From Bacillota bacterium (GTDB taxonomy: Bacteria; Bacillota; Sulfobacillia; Sulfobacillales; JAIMBI01), in contig JAJZYZ010000001.1 of NCBI GenBank assembly GCA_021797815.1, positions 1 through 64,000 on the forward strand: a stretch of DNA of 64,000 nucleotides. The letters are read 5' to 3'. The translations under genes and the position numbers were made by a program. Under the pieces are notes generated by a model. The model worked only from the letters and a program-made list of their open reading frames with translations. It had not been told where the DNA came from and ran no database searches. Position 1 is the stretch's first letter. Every line of letters begins with the position of its first letter. This document shows positions 56,400-64,000 of this stretch, one piece after another.

Positions 56400-57470
56400 T
56401 CAGCCGCCGCCTCGAAGGAAGCGGATGATGACGGGGGTGACGACGTCAGGGCGCTCGAGGTGGGGGGAGTGCCCGGCCTCGGGGACCACCAACTCCTCAT
56501 AATGACCGCCGTTGTTCTGATAGTGCTCCAATACATACCGCATCTGGGAGACCATCGGCTGGGGCGGGAACCGCGCATCGCCCGGCCACCCGGGAACGGC
56601 CTGCAGCTTGCCCAGGGTGCCGAAGTCTAAGAGCGACTGGTCGGAGACGATGGCGTCGGAATCTCCCCGGATCCACAACACCGGCGCCTTCGGCTCGATG
56701 TCCACCAAGGGCATCAGGTTGACGGCGCCAGCCGCCATCGCGTTGGCGGTCCCGTCATCACCCGGCGCCACGCCCGGCCAGTTGTCCGAGGGGCGGAGCG
56801 AGCCCGGATAGAAGCCCGGGCCGGTGCGCGTCGACAGTAGTCCGTCCACAAGCCTCTCCTCAAGTGCCGGCTCTACCCGGAAAGGCGGCCTGAAATAAAA
56901 CTGGTTCATCACCGCGCGCGGACTGTTGGCGTCTACAGCCTCGCGCTCCCCGCGCTCGATGCGTGTGACAAATTCGGGGTTGACGGTGCCTCCTCCCGAG
57001 CCCGCGAAGTCGGAGTACGCTGGCTGACCGTCGGCGCTGACGGTGCCGCCAAATCCGAACGGGGAAAGCGGACTCTCCAGAATGAGACGCCGGACGCGCT
57101 CGGGGTGGTCAATGGCGAACTGCATCGCGACGCCGCCGCCGAGTGACCAGCCGAGAAGATGCACGGGCTCCGCCAATCCCAGCGCATCAAGCCAGGCCGC
57201 CAGGTCGTCCGACCAGTCGCGGAGGCCACGCCGGGCGTCTATGGGCAGGGCCTCGGTCGCACCGAAGCCGCGAAGGTCCGGGGCGAGGGTCCGAAAGTGC
57301 GGCTGCAGTTCGGTCATGAGCGGCTCGAAGAACACGCTTGACGAGCAATTGCCGTGCAGAAGGATAAAGGGCGGCGAGGAAGGAGACCCGCTTTCCCGAA
57401 AGGCGACCCGGATGTTCGCCGTGTCCGTCTCCCGAACCGACGGCCGGTTCCGCCCGTGTTCTGGACTCAT
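56400..57470 (-). CDS. Alpha/beta fold hydrolase
   Basis: PPFILLHGNCSSSVFFEPLMTELQPHFRTLAPDLRGFG, LLGWSLGGGVAMQFA, PEAGHSPHLERPD. Confidence 0.92.
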   Translation of the reverse strand: MSPEHGRNRPSVRETDTANIRVAFRESGSPSSPPFILLHGNCSSSVFFEPLMTELQPHFRTLAPDLRGFGATEALPIDARRGLRDWSDDLAAWLDALGLAEPVHLLGWSLGGGVAMQFAIDHPERVRRLILESPLSPFGFGGTVSADGQPAYSDFAGSGGGTVNPEFVTRIERGEREAVDANSPRAVMNQFYFRPPFRVEPALEERLVDGLLSTRTGPGFYPGSLRPSDNWPGVAPGDDGTANAMAAGAVNLMPLVDIEPKAPVLWIRGDSDAIVSDQSLLDFGTLGKLQAVPGWPGDARFPPQPMVSQMRYVLEHYQNNGGHYEELVVPEAGHSPHLERPDVVTPVIIRFLRGGG

Positions 57471-57596
57471 GTCGCTCTTCCTTTCGCACTGTCGCTCTTT
57501 CGCTGCCCCGTCGCTTGCCCTTCGTCTAGCGCTGCCTCCCGAGCGGCACGGGCCGGGCCCACACGGTCGACCGTCCGGCCTCACGCCTCTCTTGCT

Positions 57597-58784
57597 CTAG
57601 ACGTGCGCCTCCCGATCCGCCCGCGCCCGCCACAGCGAGCGGGACGGGATCTTCTCCCGGTCACATCGGTAGGCGTACTTCTTCGCGACATCGGCCACTT
57701 CTTCAAGCAGCCCGTCTTGGAGGGTGATGGGCTCGAGACCCAGATCCAGAAACTGCCGGTTCTCTACGGCGAGCTCGTTCTCCTCGGCTTCGTTGCGCGG
57801 ATTCTCGATGTAGTCGATGCTCGCTCCCGTGAGGTTCGACACGAGCGTCGCCAGGTCGCGCAGGCGGTGGGTCTCCGTCATCTGGTTGAAGATACGGACC
57901 CGGTCGCCGAGTGCCGGCGCGTTGGTGATGGCCAACTCGATGCACCGGACCGTGTTCCGAATGTGAATGAAAGCCCGCGTCTGGCCGCCGGTGCCGTGGA
58001 CGGTAAGCGGGTAGCCGATGGCTGCCTGCATCAGGAACCGGTTCAGCACCGTGCCGTAGTCGCCGTCATAGTCAAACCGATTGATGAGTCGCTCGTCGCG
58101 GCTCGTCTGCTCCGTCTGCGTGCCCCAGACAATGCCCTGGTGCAGATCCGTGACCCGCACCTTGTCGTTGCTGTTGTAATAGGCGAACAGAAGCTGGTCC
58201 TGCGTCTTCGTGAGGTGGTAGATGCTGCCCGGCCGCGGCGGGTAGAGAATTTCCTGCTCGATGCGGTGTTCGTCGTCCACCCGTACTTCGACTTTGAGAT
58301 ATCCCTCGGGAATGCGGAGTCCCGCCGTGCCGTACCCGTACACGCCCATGGAACCAAGATGCACCACGTGAATGTCCTGGCCGGACTCAACCACCGCGGC
58401 CAGAAGATTGTTGGTCGCGTTGATATTGTTGTTGACCGTGTAGCGCTTGTGCCAGGAGCTCTTCATCGAGTACGGGGCCGCCCGCTGCTCGGCGAAGTGG
58501 ACAATGGCGTCGGGCCGTTCTTCCTTGATGAGGGAGAGGAGACGGTGGTAGTTCTCCGCCACGTCGAAGCGGTGCCAGGAAATGTCCCGCCCGCTCACCT
58601 CTTTCCACGCACGCAGCCGGGTCGTCATGGGCGCGATCGGCGTGAGCGAGGCGACCTCCAGCTCGTTGTCGATGTTGCGTCGTGAGAGGTTGTCCACGAT
58701 CACGACCTCATGGCCGCGATCGGAGAGATAAAGGGACGTCGGCCAGCCACAAAAGCCGTCGCCGCCCAGCACGATGATGCGCAT
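57597..58784 (-). CDS. sqdB: NAD-dependent epimerase, UDP-sulfoquinovose synthase-like
   Basis: MRIIVLGGDGFCGWPTSLYLSDRGHEVVIVDNLSRR, AEQRAAPYSMKSSWHKRYTVNNNINATNNLLAA, GIVWGTQTEQT, QTRAFIHI. Confidence 0.92.
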   Translation of the reverse strand: MRIIVLGGDGFCGWPTSLYLSDRGHEVVIVDNLSRRNIDNELEVASLTPIAPMTTRLRAWKEVSGRDISWHRFDVAENYHRLLSLIKEERPDAIVHFAEQRAAPYSMKSSWHKRYTVNNNINATNNLLAAVVESGQDIHVVHLGSMGVYGYGTAGLRIPEGYLKVEVRVDDEHRIEQEILYPPRPGSIYHLTKTQDQLLFAYYNSNDKVRVTDLHQGIVWGTQTEQTSRDERLINRFDYDGDYGTVLNRFLMQAAIGYPLTVHGTGGQTRAFIHIRNTVRCIELAITNAPALGDRVRIFNQMTETHRLRDLATLVSNLTGASIDYIENPRNEAEENELAVENRQFLDLGLEPITLQDGLLEEVADVAKKYAYRCDREKIPSRSLWRARADREAHV

Positions 58785-59002
58785 TTAGCGTCCTCCCGAC
58801 ATAACTTTCGGGGACGCTGCACGGGCGGCGTCCGCGTTTGCCTAAGTAAAGATCTAACACTTATTCGCCGCCGGGGTGCGCCGGGCCTGCTGACAGGTCT
58901 GGCACGAAAGAGGGGAGCGGCCTACTTCGGCCTTCTTAAATGAAGCGCGGAGCGGTGCGCAGGAACCCGGCCCGACGCCCGGACAGCGCTGGCCCGATCC
59001 CG

Positions 59003-59944
59003 CTATGAACGCGGCTCCATGGCGATGGCGAGGCGCACGGCCGCGAGCGGCTGGTAGCCGATGACGGAGACGGAGTACACGGTGCGATCCCAGACCCATT
59101 CGAGGGTCGTGAGCGCACTGCTGACGTCTCCGCAGGAGGCACCGAAAGCGAGCGACCCGGCCGTCTCCGGAAGAAGATGGGTGTGCAGGTAGGCGACGAT
59201 GGTGGCAGCGGTCGTCTGCGCCTGCTGCTGGGGGCTCGTGGCCGCCGGGCACGTGCCGTAGTTGACGGCGAAATGCCACTGCCCTTCCGTCCACGCGATG
59301 ACGCCCGGGCTGTTGCTGGCGCCCGTGATCCCGGAGCCGAGGTCGACAGGTGTGCCCGCAGGCGCCGGCAACGCCACTGTCTGACGGGCCTGTGCGCTGC
59401 TCGCGTACAGGATGCCGCCGAAGTCGTACCCGGTGACCAGCACGGCTATCGACTGATTGCAGACGGCCTGGCCGACTTGGTGCTCGGATTCGCCCGCCGT
59501 ATGCACGGCCGGGCACTGTCCGACATGGACCCAGTATGAGGCGGCATTGGCCTGATACCAGGCCGCAGTCCAGCACGGGGAGCCGGCACTGACACCGCCG
59601 ACACAGCCGGAAGGATTGACGGGACCTTCGAGAGGAACCGATGAGAGGGCCGCGACGCCACTGAGCGCCATGGTCACGACCGGCGCCCAGGTCGATGCGC
59701 TGGTGGACTGGGGGGAGCTGGACGGGCTGGAAGCGGACGCCGATGCCGAGTGCGGGGAGGAGGAGGAAGCGGAAGAGGAAGAAGAGGAAGACGAGGAAGA
59801 CGAAGGAGCCGCGACCGAGACTTTTGCGTTCGATGTTTTCGAAGCCGTTCCAGCGGATCCGATAAGCCCGCAGGCGCTTGTGACGAGAAGCACTCCTGCC
59901 ATGCCGAGCCCAAGCGTCACAGCGGACCAACGCCCATGCACCAC
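59003..59944 (-). CDS. Lipoprotein with poly-Ser linker
   Basis: Lipobox LLVTSACG, Ser-rich SSSSSSSSSSSASSSSPHSASASASS; start uncertain (GTG 59944 or 59971). Confidence 0.72.
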   Translation of the reverse strand: MVHGRWSAVTLGLGMAGVLLVTSACGLIGSAGTASKTSNAKVSVAAPSSSSSSSSSSSASSSSPHSASASASSPSSSPQSTSASTWAPVVTMALSGVAALSSVPLEGPVNPSGCVGGVSAGSPCWTAAWYQANAASYWVHVGQCPAVHTAGESEHQVGQAVCNQSIAVLVTGYDFGGILYASSAQARQTVALPAPAGTPVDLGSGITGASNSPGVIAWTEGQWHFAVNYGTCPAATSPQQQAQTTAATIVAYLHTHLLPETAGSLAFGASCGDVSSALTTLEWVWDRTVYSVSVIGYQPLAAVRLAIAMEPRS

Positions 59945-60133
59945 CGCGGCCGAGCACCTCCTGTTGAGCACGCGAAGCCCCTCTTATGCTGACAACGCTT
60001 CAGACATCGACACGGTTTCCCGCACGTGATGACTCACCGCATGGGCATGGATGCCGCGGGGAGAGTGATGGCGCGGCGCATGTGAAACCGGATGATGTCA
60101 GCGAGCGTTTGCCTAGACGCGGAGGCGAGAGCA

Positions 60134-62146
60134 GTGCGGGCGCGTGTGTGGCTTCTTTCCGGCCTCGTGGCACTGGTTACGGCGTGCGGACTCCCATCGG
60201 CCTCACCCACGAACCCCGGGGCCCCGCCATCGACGGCGCACGTGTCGGCCCGCTTCCTGACCAATCCGCTTGCGGCCGCGGGCGGCGCGCCGATAGCCGT
60301 GGCACCCGTTTCCGGGACCGCCGGGTTCATATTGTCCCGGGCCAATTCCAACAATCCGGCGGGCGGCATCCTGCTCACGACATCAGATGGCGGGAAGCAC
60401 TTTACGAAGACGCCGCTGCCCGCGAACCTGGTGTACGAGGGTCTTTACGCCGCGTCCGCTGACACGGTGGCAATCTGGGCCGAGACCCCGGGCTGCATCG
60501 GCGAAGGACAGGGATGCACGGCCGAGGTATTGGTAAGCCGAGACGGCGGGCGCAAATTTTCAGCGGAGCTCCAGGTGAAAAATCTCATGTGGCTTGCCTC
60601 TGCGTCCTACAGTCCGTCGGGACTCTGGCTTGCCGCCACGACCCCCAATTGCTCCGGGTCCTGCCAGCCGACCACGGCCGTGTACACATCGTCGAATGGC
60701 GGGCAAACCTGGAGCAGGGCCGCCGCCAGCACGGCCCTGCCCGTTTTCGCCGCCATCGGCACGACGAACGGAACGACGGGTTACGGGCTTGCCGGTCCGG
60801 GCAGCGTGTACCGGACCACCGACGGCGGGCGCTCCTGGGTGCTTTGGACCCATCTTTCGCTGCCCCAGGGTCTGTCTCTGGCCCCGGCGGGAGGGCAGGT
60901 GGTGCTCCCCGCTCCCGGCGTCATCGACATCAGCACCTGCAACGGGGCTGCAGCGGGCGGCGGTGGCTGCCCGGTTTCGGTTTTTGTGTCCACGGACGGC
61001 GGCCGCAATTTTCAGGACGTGCTCAACTGGAACGGGAGCCAGGAGGGATACCTCCACATGGCGACGGCCCGGACGGGCGTCGCCATCATGACGGGCCAAA
61101 CAGGGGGAAACTCCCTGCCCGGTCACCCGACCACCAACATCGCCATCGCGACCACGAACGGCTTTTCCACGACCACCGTGAAGGCGTTGCCGCTCAACGT
61201 TGCGGCCGTGGCATTCCGCTCCGCCCTGGATGGCTGGGCCGTTGGGTCCCCGAGCGACTGCCTCGGCAATGCACCGGGGATGTGCCCGGTGGCGGTGGCT
61301 ACGACAACCGATGGAGGAACGTCCTGGTCTGTACCGAGCAGGCCCCCGCTTCCCGTCACAACGGTCGGCCACCCGGCGAAGCACATGTGGTGGGGGCTCA
61401 ACGCAGCCGGAAACGGCGGCACCCTCTTCACGAGCCCCAACGGCCGCACCTGGACGTCCGTCGGGAAGACCCCTGGCACCACGTTTGGCGACTGCGGAAC
61501 GTTAAACACCTCGTGGGTGTCGCGACGTGTCGGTTTTCTGGTGGCCGGCGCCTTGCTCTTTCAGACCACGGACGGTGGCCGCCACTGGACCAAGATGCCG
61601 GCACCGCCGCGCGACGTCACCGGCATCTGGTTCGGGCCGTCGGGTCGCGGCTATGCCGTGGCCGGAAGCTGCACCCTGCTTGGCGGCAGCGTCTACGCCA
61701 CCACCGACGGTGGACGGCGGTGGGCACGGGTGGGGCCGCTTCCATCCCGCACCTATACGGCCGCGTTTACCGGCCCCGGGCTCGGATACGCGCTCCAGAG
61801 CCGAAAGACGGCGGAGCACCCGAAGGCCGGTGTTCGCCTGATGCGTACCACCGACGGCGGGCGTACCTGGCAGGCGATGGCCGTGAGCGTACCGGCCTCG
61901 AGCCCCGAGATTGTGGGCCTGCCCGGCGGGAGCGCGGCCATCATGTCTTTTGGCACCTTACTGGTCGTGCGCCCTGATGGGTCGACCACCGTCGTGAAAA
62001 TCCAGGGAACCGATATGAGTGCCCTCATGGTCGCCGGCATCGTCCCGGTCAGCGTGTCGCCGAGCCTCGAGTTTTTCCTGCCGGGAGTGGGCCTCTTCGG
62101 GAGTCCCTGGGGTTCGCACATGCGCATTCAGGGGCCACTCCCGTGA
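60134..62146 (+). CDS. Beta-propeller lipoprotein (WTTDGG/BNR repeats)
   Basis: Lipobox LVTACG; about 10 TTDGGRxW-type repeats; GTG after GGAGG. Confidence 0.83.
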   Translation: MRARVWLLSGLVALVTACGLPSASPTNPGAPPSTAHVSARFLTNPLAAAGGAPIAVAPVSGTAGFILSRANSNNPAGGILLTTSDGGKHFTKTPLPANLVYEGLYAASADTVAIWAETPGCIGEGQGCTAEVLVSRDGGRKFSAELQVKNLMWLASASYSPSGLWLAATTPNCSGSCQPTTAVYTSSNGGQTWSRAAASTALPVFAAIGTTNGTTGYGLAGPGSVYRTTDGGRSWVLWTHLSLPQGLSLAPAGGQVVLPAPGVIDISTCNGAAAGGGGCPVSVFVSTDGGRNFQDVLNWNGSQEGYLHMATARTGVAIMTGQTGGNSLPGHPTTNIAIATTNGFSTTTVKALPLNVAAVAFRSALDGWAVGSPSDCLGNAPGMCPVAVATTTDGGTSWSVPSRPPLPVTTVGHPAKHMWWGLNAAGNGGTLFTSPNGRTWTSVGKTPGTTFGDCGTLNTSWVSRRVGFLVAGALLFQTTDGGRHWTKMPAPPRDVTGIWFGPSGRGYAVAGSCTLLGGSVYATTDGGRRWARVGPLPSRTYTAAFTGPGLGYALQSRKTAEHPKAGVRLMRTTDGGRTWQAMAVSVPASSPEIVGLPGGSAAIMSFGTLLVVRPDGSTTVVKIQGTDMSALMVAGIVPVSVSPSLEFFLPGVGLFGSPWGSHMRIQGPLP

Positions 62147-63024
62147 GTCCCGCAGTCGCTCTCGCTGTCCTCCGTCAAACATCGTGCCGCGGCCCTTTAC
62201 TTGAGCTGGCACACGGATTCTCCACGACCGTTCTGGTCTCCGCCGACAACATGGTGATCCGCGTGCCGCGCGATGCCGAGAGCGGACGGCGCCTCGAGCG
62301 TGAGGTGTTGACGCTCCAGCGTCTCCGTCCGCAGCTCCGCACCGCGATTCCGGGTCCGGCTACATGGTGGCCCGCCGAGGGGCCCAATCGGTTCGGGTTC
62401 CTGACCTATCCCCGGGTCGCGGGGCAGGTGCCTGATGGCGATGCCTTCTCGAGCACGGTCTCGGAATGGCTCCCGGACCTGGTCGCCGTATGGGAGGATC
62501 TGCGGGCCGTGCATGGGGGACTCGGCGGCCGTAGAGTCGGGGACGGTTCCGCGTGGGTCCAGGATGAGCTTCGGCGAGCGTCCCGCCTTGAACCCCGGCT
62601 GGCGGCTTTCCTCACGGCCGGCGAGCGGCATCGATGGCGTCGGTGGTTTGCGACCGAGTCCCGGATTTATGACCGTGTCCCATCGGTGCATGTGAGCCTG
62701 GCTCACAAGGATCTGTGGTGGGGCAACCTGCTCTTCACCGAGGCGCACCGGCTTTCCGGCGTGTTGGACTGGGAGTGGGCGGGGCCGGATGATCCGGCTG
62801 TCGACCTTGCCGGCCTGCGGGAGGCCGGGCCCGACCTGGTGGACGCCGTCATCCCCGCCTTTGTCGAGCTGTACCCCGAGCCTATTTCCCGGCTGCGGCG
62901 GAAAGTGGACGTGATGTGGGCGCTACGCGCGCTGCAGGGTCTCGAGTGGGCTTTCCGTCACGGGGATACGCCTGAGTGGGAAGAGGGGCTCGGGAAGCTT
63001 CGCGCCGGACCGATCTTGGCTTAG
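62143..63024 (+). CDS. Aminoglycoside phosphotransferase-family protein
   Basis: VSLAHKDLWWGNLLFTEAHRLSGVLDWEWAGPDDPAVDLAGL; 4-bp overlap with upstream lipoprotein. Confidence 0.85.
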   Translation: MSPAVALAVLRQTSCRGPLLELAHGFSTTVLVSADNMVIRVPRDAESGRRLEREVLTLQRLRPQLRTAIPGPATWWPAEGPNRFGFLTYPRVAGQVPDGDAFSSTVSEWLPDLVAVWEDLRAVHGGLGGRRVGDGSAWVQDELRRASRLEPRLAAFLTAGERHRWRRWFATESRIYDRVPSVHVSLAHKDLWWGNLLFTEAHRLSGVLDWEWAGPDDPAVDLAGLREAGPDLVDAVIPAFVELYPEPISRLRRKVDVMWALRALQGLEWAFRHGDTPEWEEGLGKLRAGPILA

Positions 63025-63124
63025 CCGGACCCCGAACTCCTCGGCAGTGACGGCCTGACCGCTCCCGGACATCGGATCCGTCAGGATCCGGCTCCGGTGG
63101 ACGGATGCGGAGCGCCTCCCATGA

Positions 63125-63721
63125 TCATGAGACCGGGCGTACGAGGCGGTGCGCGCCCTCCCGGGGCCGAAAGATGCGCTCGAAGTCACGTTCGTTAGGC
63201 TCCCAAATCGACTGCCAGAGGGCATCCGTGTCTTGGCCAAGCTCCCGCGCCCGCGCGATGCCCTGGGCCGTGGCCCGAACAAGCGGCACGTCTAGCCAGA
63301 TCCGGTAGTCAAGATAACCAAGCTGCCGCGGGTGAAAGAGCCCGACGCCCTCCACGACTAGATATCGGCCCACCGGCCATTCCACCGGAGCGGTCGCCCA
63401 TGACTCCCAATCATCGCAGGCGTCATAGCGGATCTCGGGACATCCCGACGAAAATGGCTCCAGCACCTGCTTTTGTAAACGGACCCGGTCAAACCCATGC
63501 CAGTCGCTCGAACGGTGGAGGAGGGCTGACGTGCCAAACGCGTCCAGCGGGACGACAGGACACTCGAGGCGCCGGGAGAGCGCTCCCGCGAGGGTCGTCT
63601 TGCCGGCCCCGCCGTATCCGGAAATCCCCACCAGGACACGCCCGCGATCGAGGCTTCGGATCGTATCGGCGATGGTGTCGAGCCCGGGCTCGTACCTATA
63701 GTCCACATTCTCTAAGCGCAT
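63125..63721 (-). CDS. P-loop uridine kinase-like protein
   Basis: RVLVGISGYGGAGKTTLAGALSRRL Walker A; YLVVEGVGLFHP. Confidence 0.82.
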   Translation of the reverse strand: MRLENVDYRYEPGLDTIADTIRSLDRGRVLVGISGYGGAGKTTLAGALSRRLECPVVPLDAFGTSALLHRSSDWHGFDRVRLQKQVLEPFSSGCPEIRYDACDDWESWATAPVEWPVGRYLVVEGVGLFHPRQLGYLDYRIWLDVPLVRATAQGIARARELGQDTDALWQSIWEPNERDFERIFRPREGAHRLVRPVS

Positions 63722-63867
63722 GCGTCCAGTGTAGCAAGGCCGTTCGGTGCTTTCGTGATGAGGGCGGCCACTCCACCACGGGAGAGAGGCAGGCACGGTC
63801 CACAGCAGTCCCAGCATCTCACCCGAGACCTGCGGCGAGAGGTGCGGGAACGGTCATACGATGAGGA

Positions 63868-64000
63868 TTATCGTCTACCCGCCTTGAGCCTGGCCGGACG
63901 GCAGCGAAGCTTGCCCTGCGAGTGCAGCCGTCCCATCACCGCCGGCATGCGGGCGTCCACCAGCAATCCCTGTGGGGCACTGAACGGTCTTCGGTCCTCA
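63868..64000 (-). CDS. Partial ORF running off the window edge, unknown function
   Basis: Minus frame ...EDRRPFSAPQGLLVDARMPAVMGRLHSQGKLRCRPARLKAGRR* open to the edge. Confidence 0.3.
   Translation of the reverse strand, partial: EDRRPFSAPQGLLVDARMPAVMGRLHSQGKLRCRPARLKAGRR

Noticed and set aside
57354-58685. 443-aa plus-strand ORF
   Set aside because: Antisense to sqdB, which has strong motifs.
58785-59002. Possible structured RNA between sqdB and the Ser-rich lipoprotein
   Set aside because: Only weak GGCC palindromes seen; no motif matching a known riboswitch class.
60514-61977. 487-aa plus ORF in alternative frame
   Set aside because: Same-strand shadow frame of the beta-propeller lipoprotein, Arg/His-rich.

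Overview
High-GC bacterial chromosomal window, probably a Sulfobacillus-like or other high-GC Firmicutes lineage (inferred from gene style only). It holds about 55 supportable protein genes; I recognised no rRNA, tRNA or CRISPR array. Main blocks: (1) a broken IS256-family element at the left edge, followed by a decayed stretch (about 2.3-4.3 kb) with a second transposase remnant and two apparent frameshifts; (2) a RocB-like M20 hydrolase plus an arginine-deiminase/DDAH-like enzyme; (3) an ECF sigma/anti-sigma-like pair and a WYL regulator; (4) an acyl-CoA catabolic operon (NDP-forming acyl-CoA ligase, two acyl-CoA dehydrogenases, ThDP enzyme); (5) assorted hydrolases, an MFS transporter, a stand-alone OLD-type TOPRIM protein, a squalene-cyclase-like protein and a SCO1-like lipoprotein; (6) a phosphotransferase plus four-gene ABC-2 exporter operon; (7) a second ECF/anti-sigma pair divergent from a secreted protein; (8) an orphan DppB-like permease; (9) several lipoproteins, including two beta-propellers with WTTDGG-type repeats; (10) a divergent arginase, a TSUP permease, a 3-hydroxybutyrate-dehydrogenase-like SDR, two alpha/beta hydrolases and SqdB. 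The most notable non-routine signals are an unlisted 45-aa membrane microprotein with a near-complete anti-16S Shine-Dalgarno, a TSUP gene whose only plausible start is AUC, a degenerate thioredoxin fold fused to SCO1, a palindromic repeat exactly at the break point of the IS256 transposase, and the decayed region itself. All calls are by eye; no database search was run.
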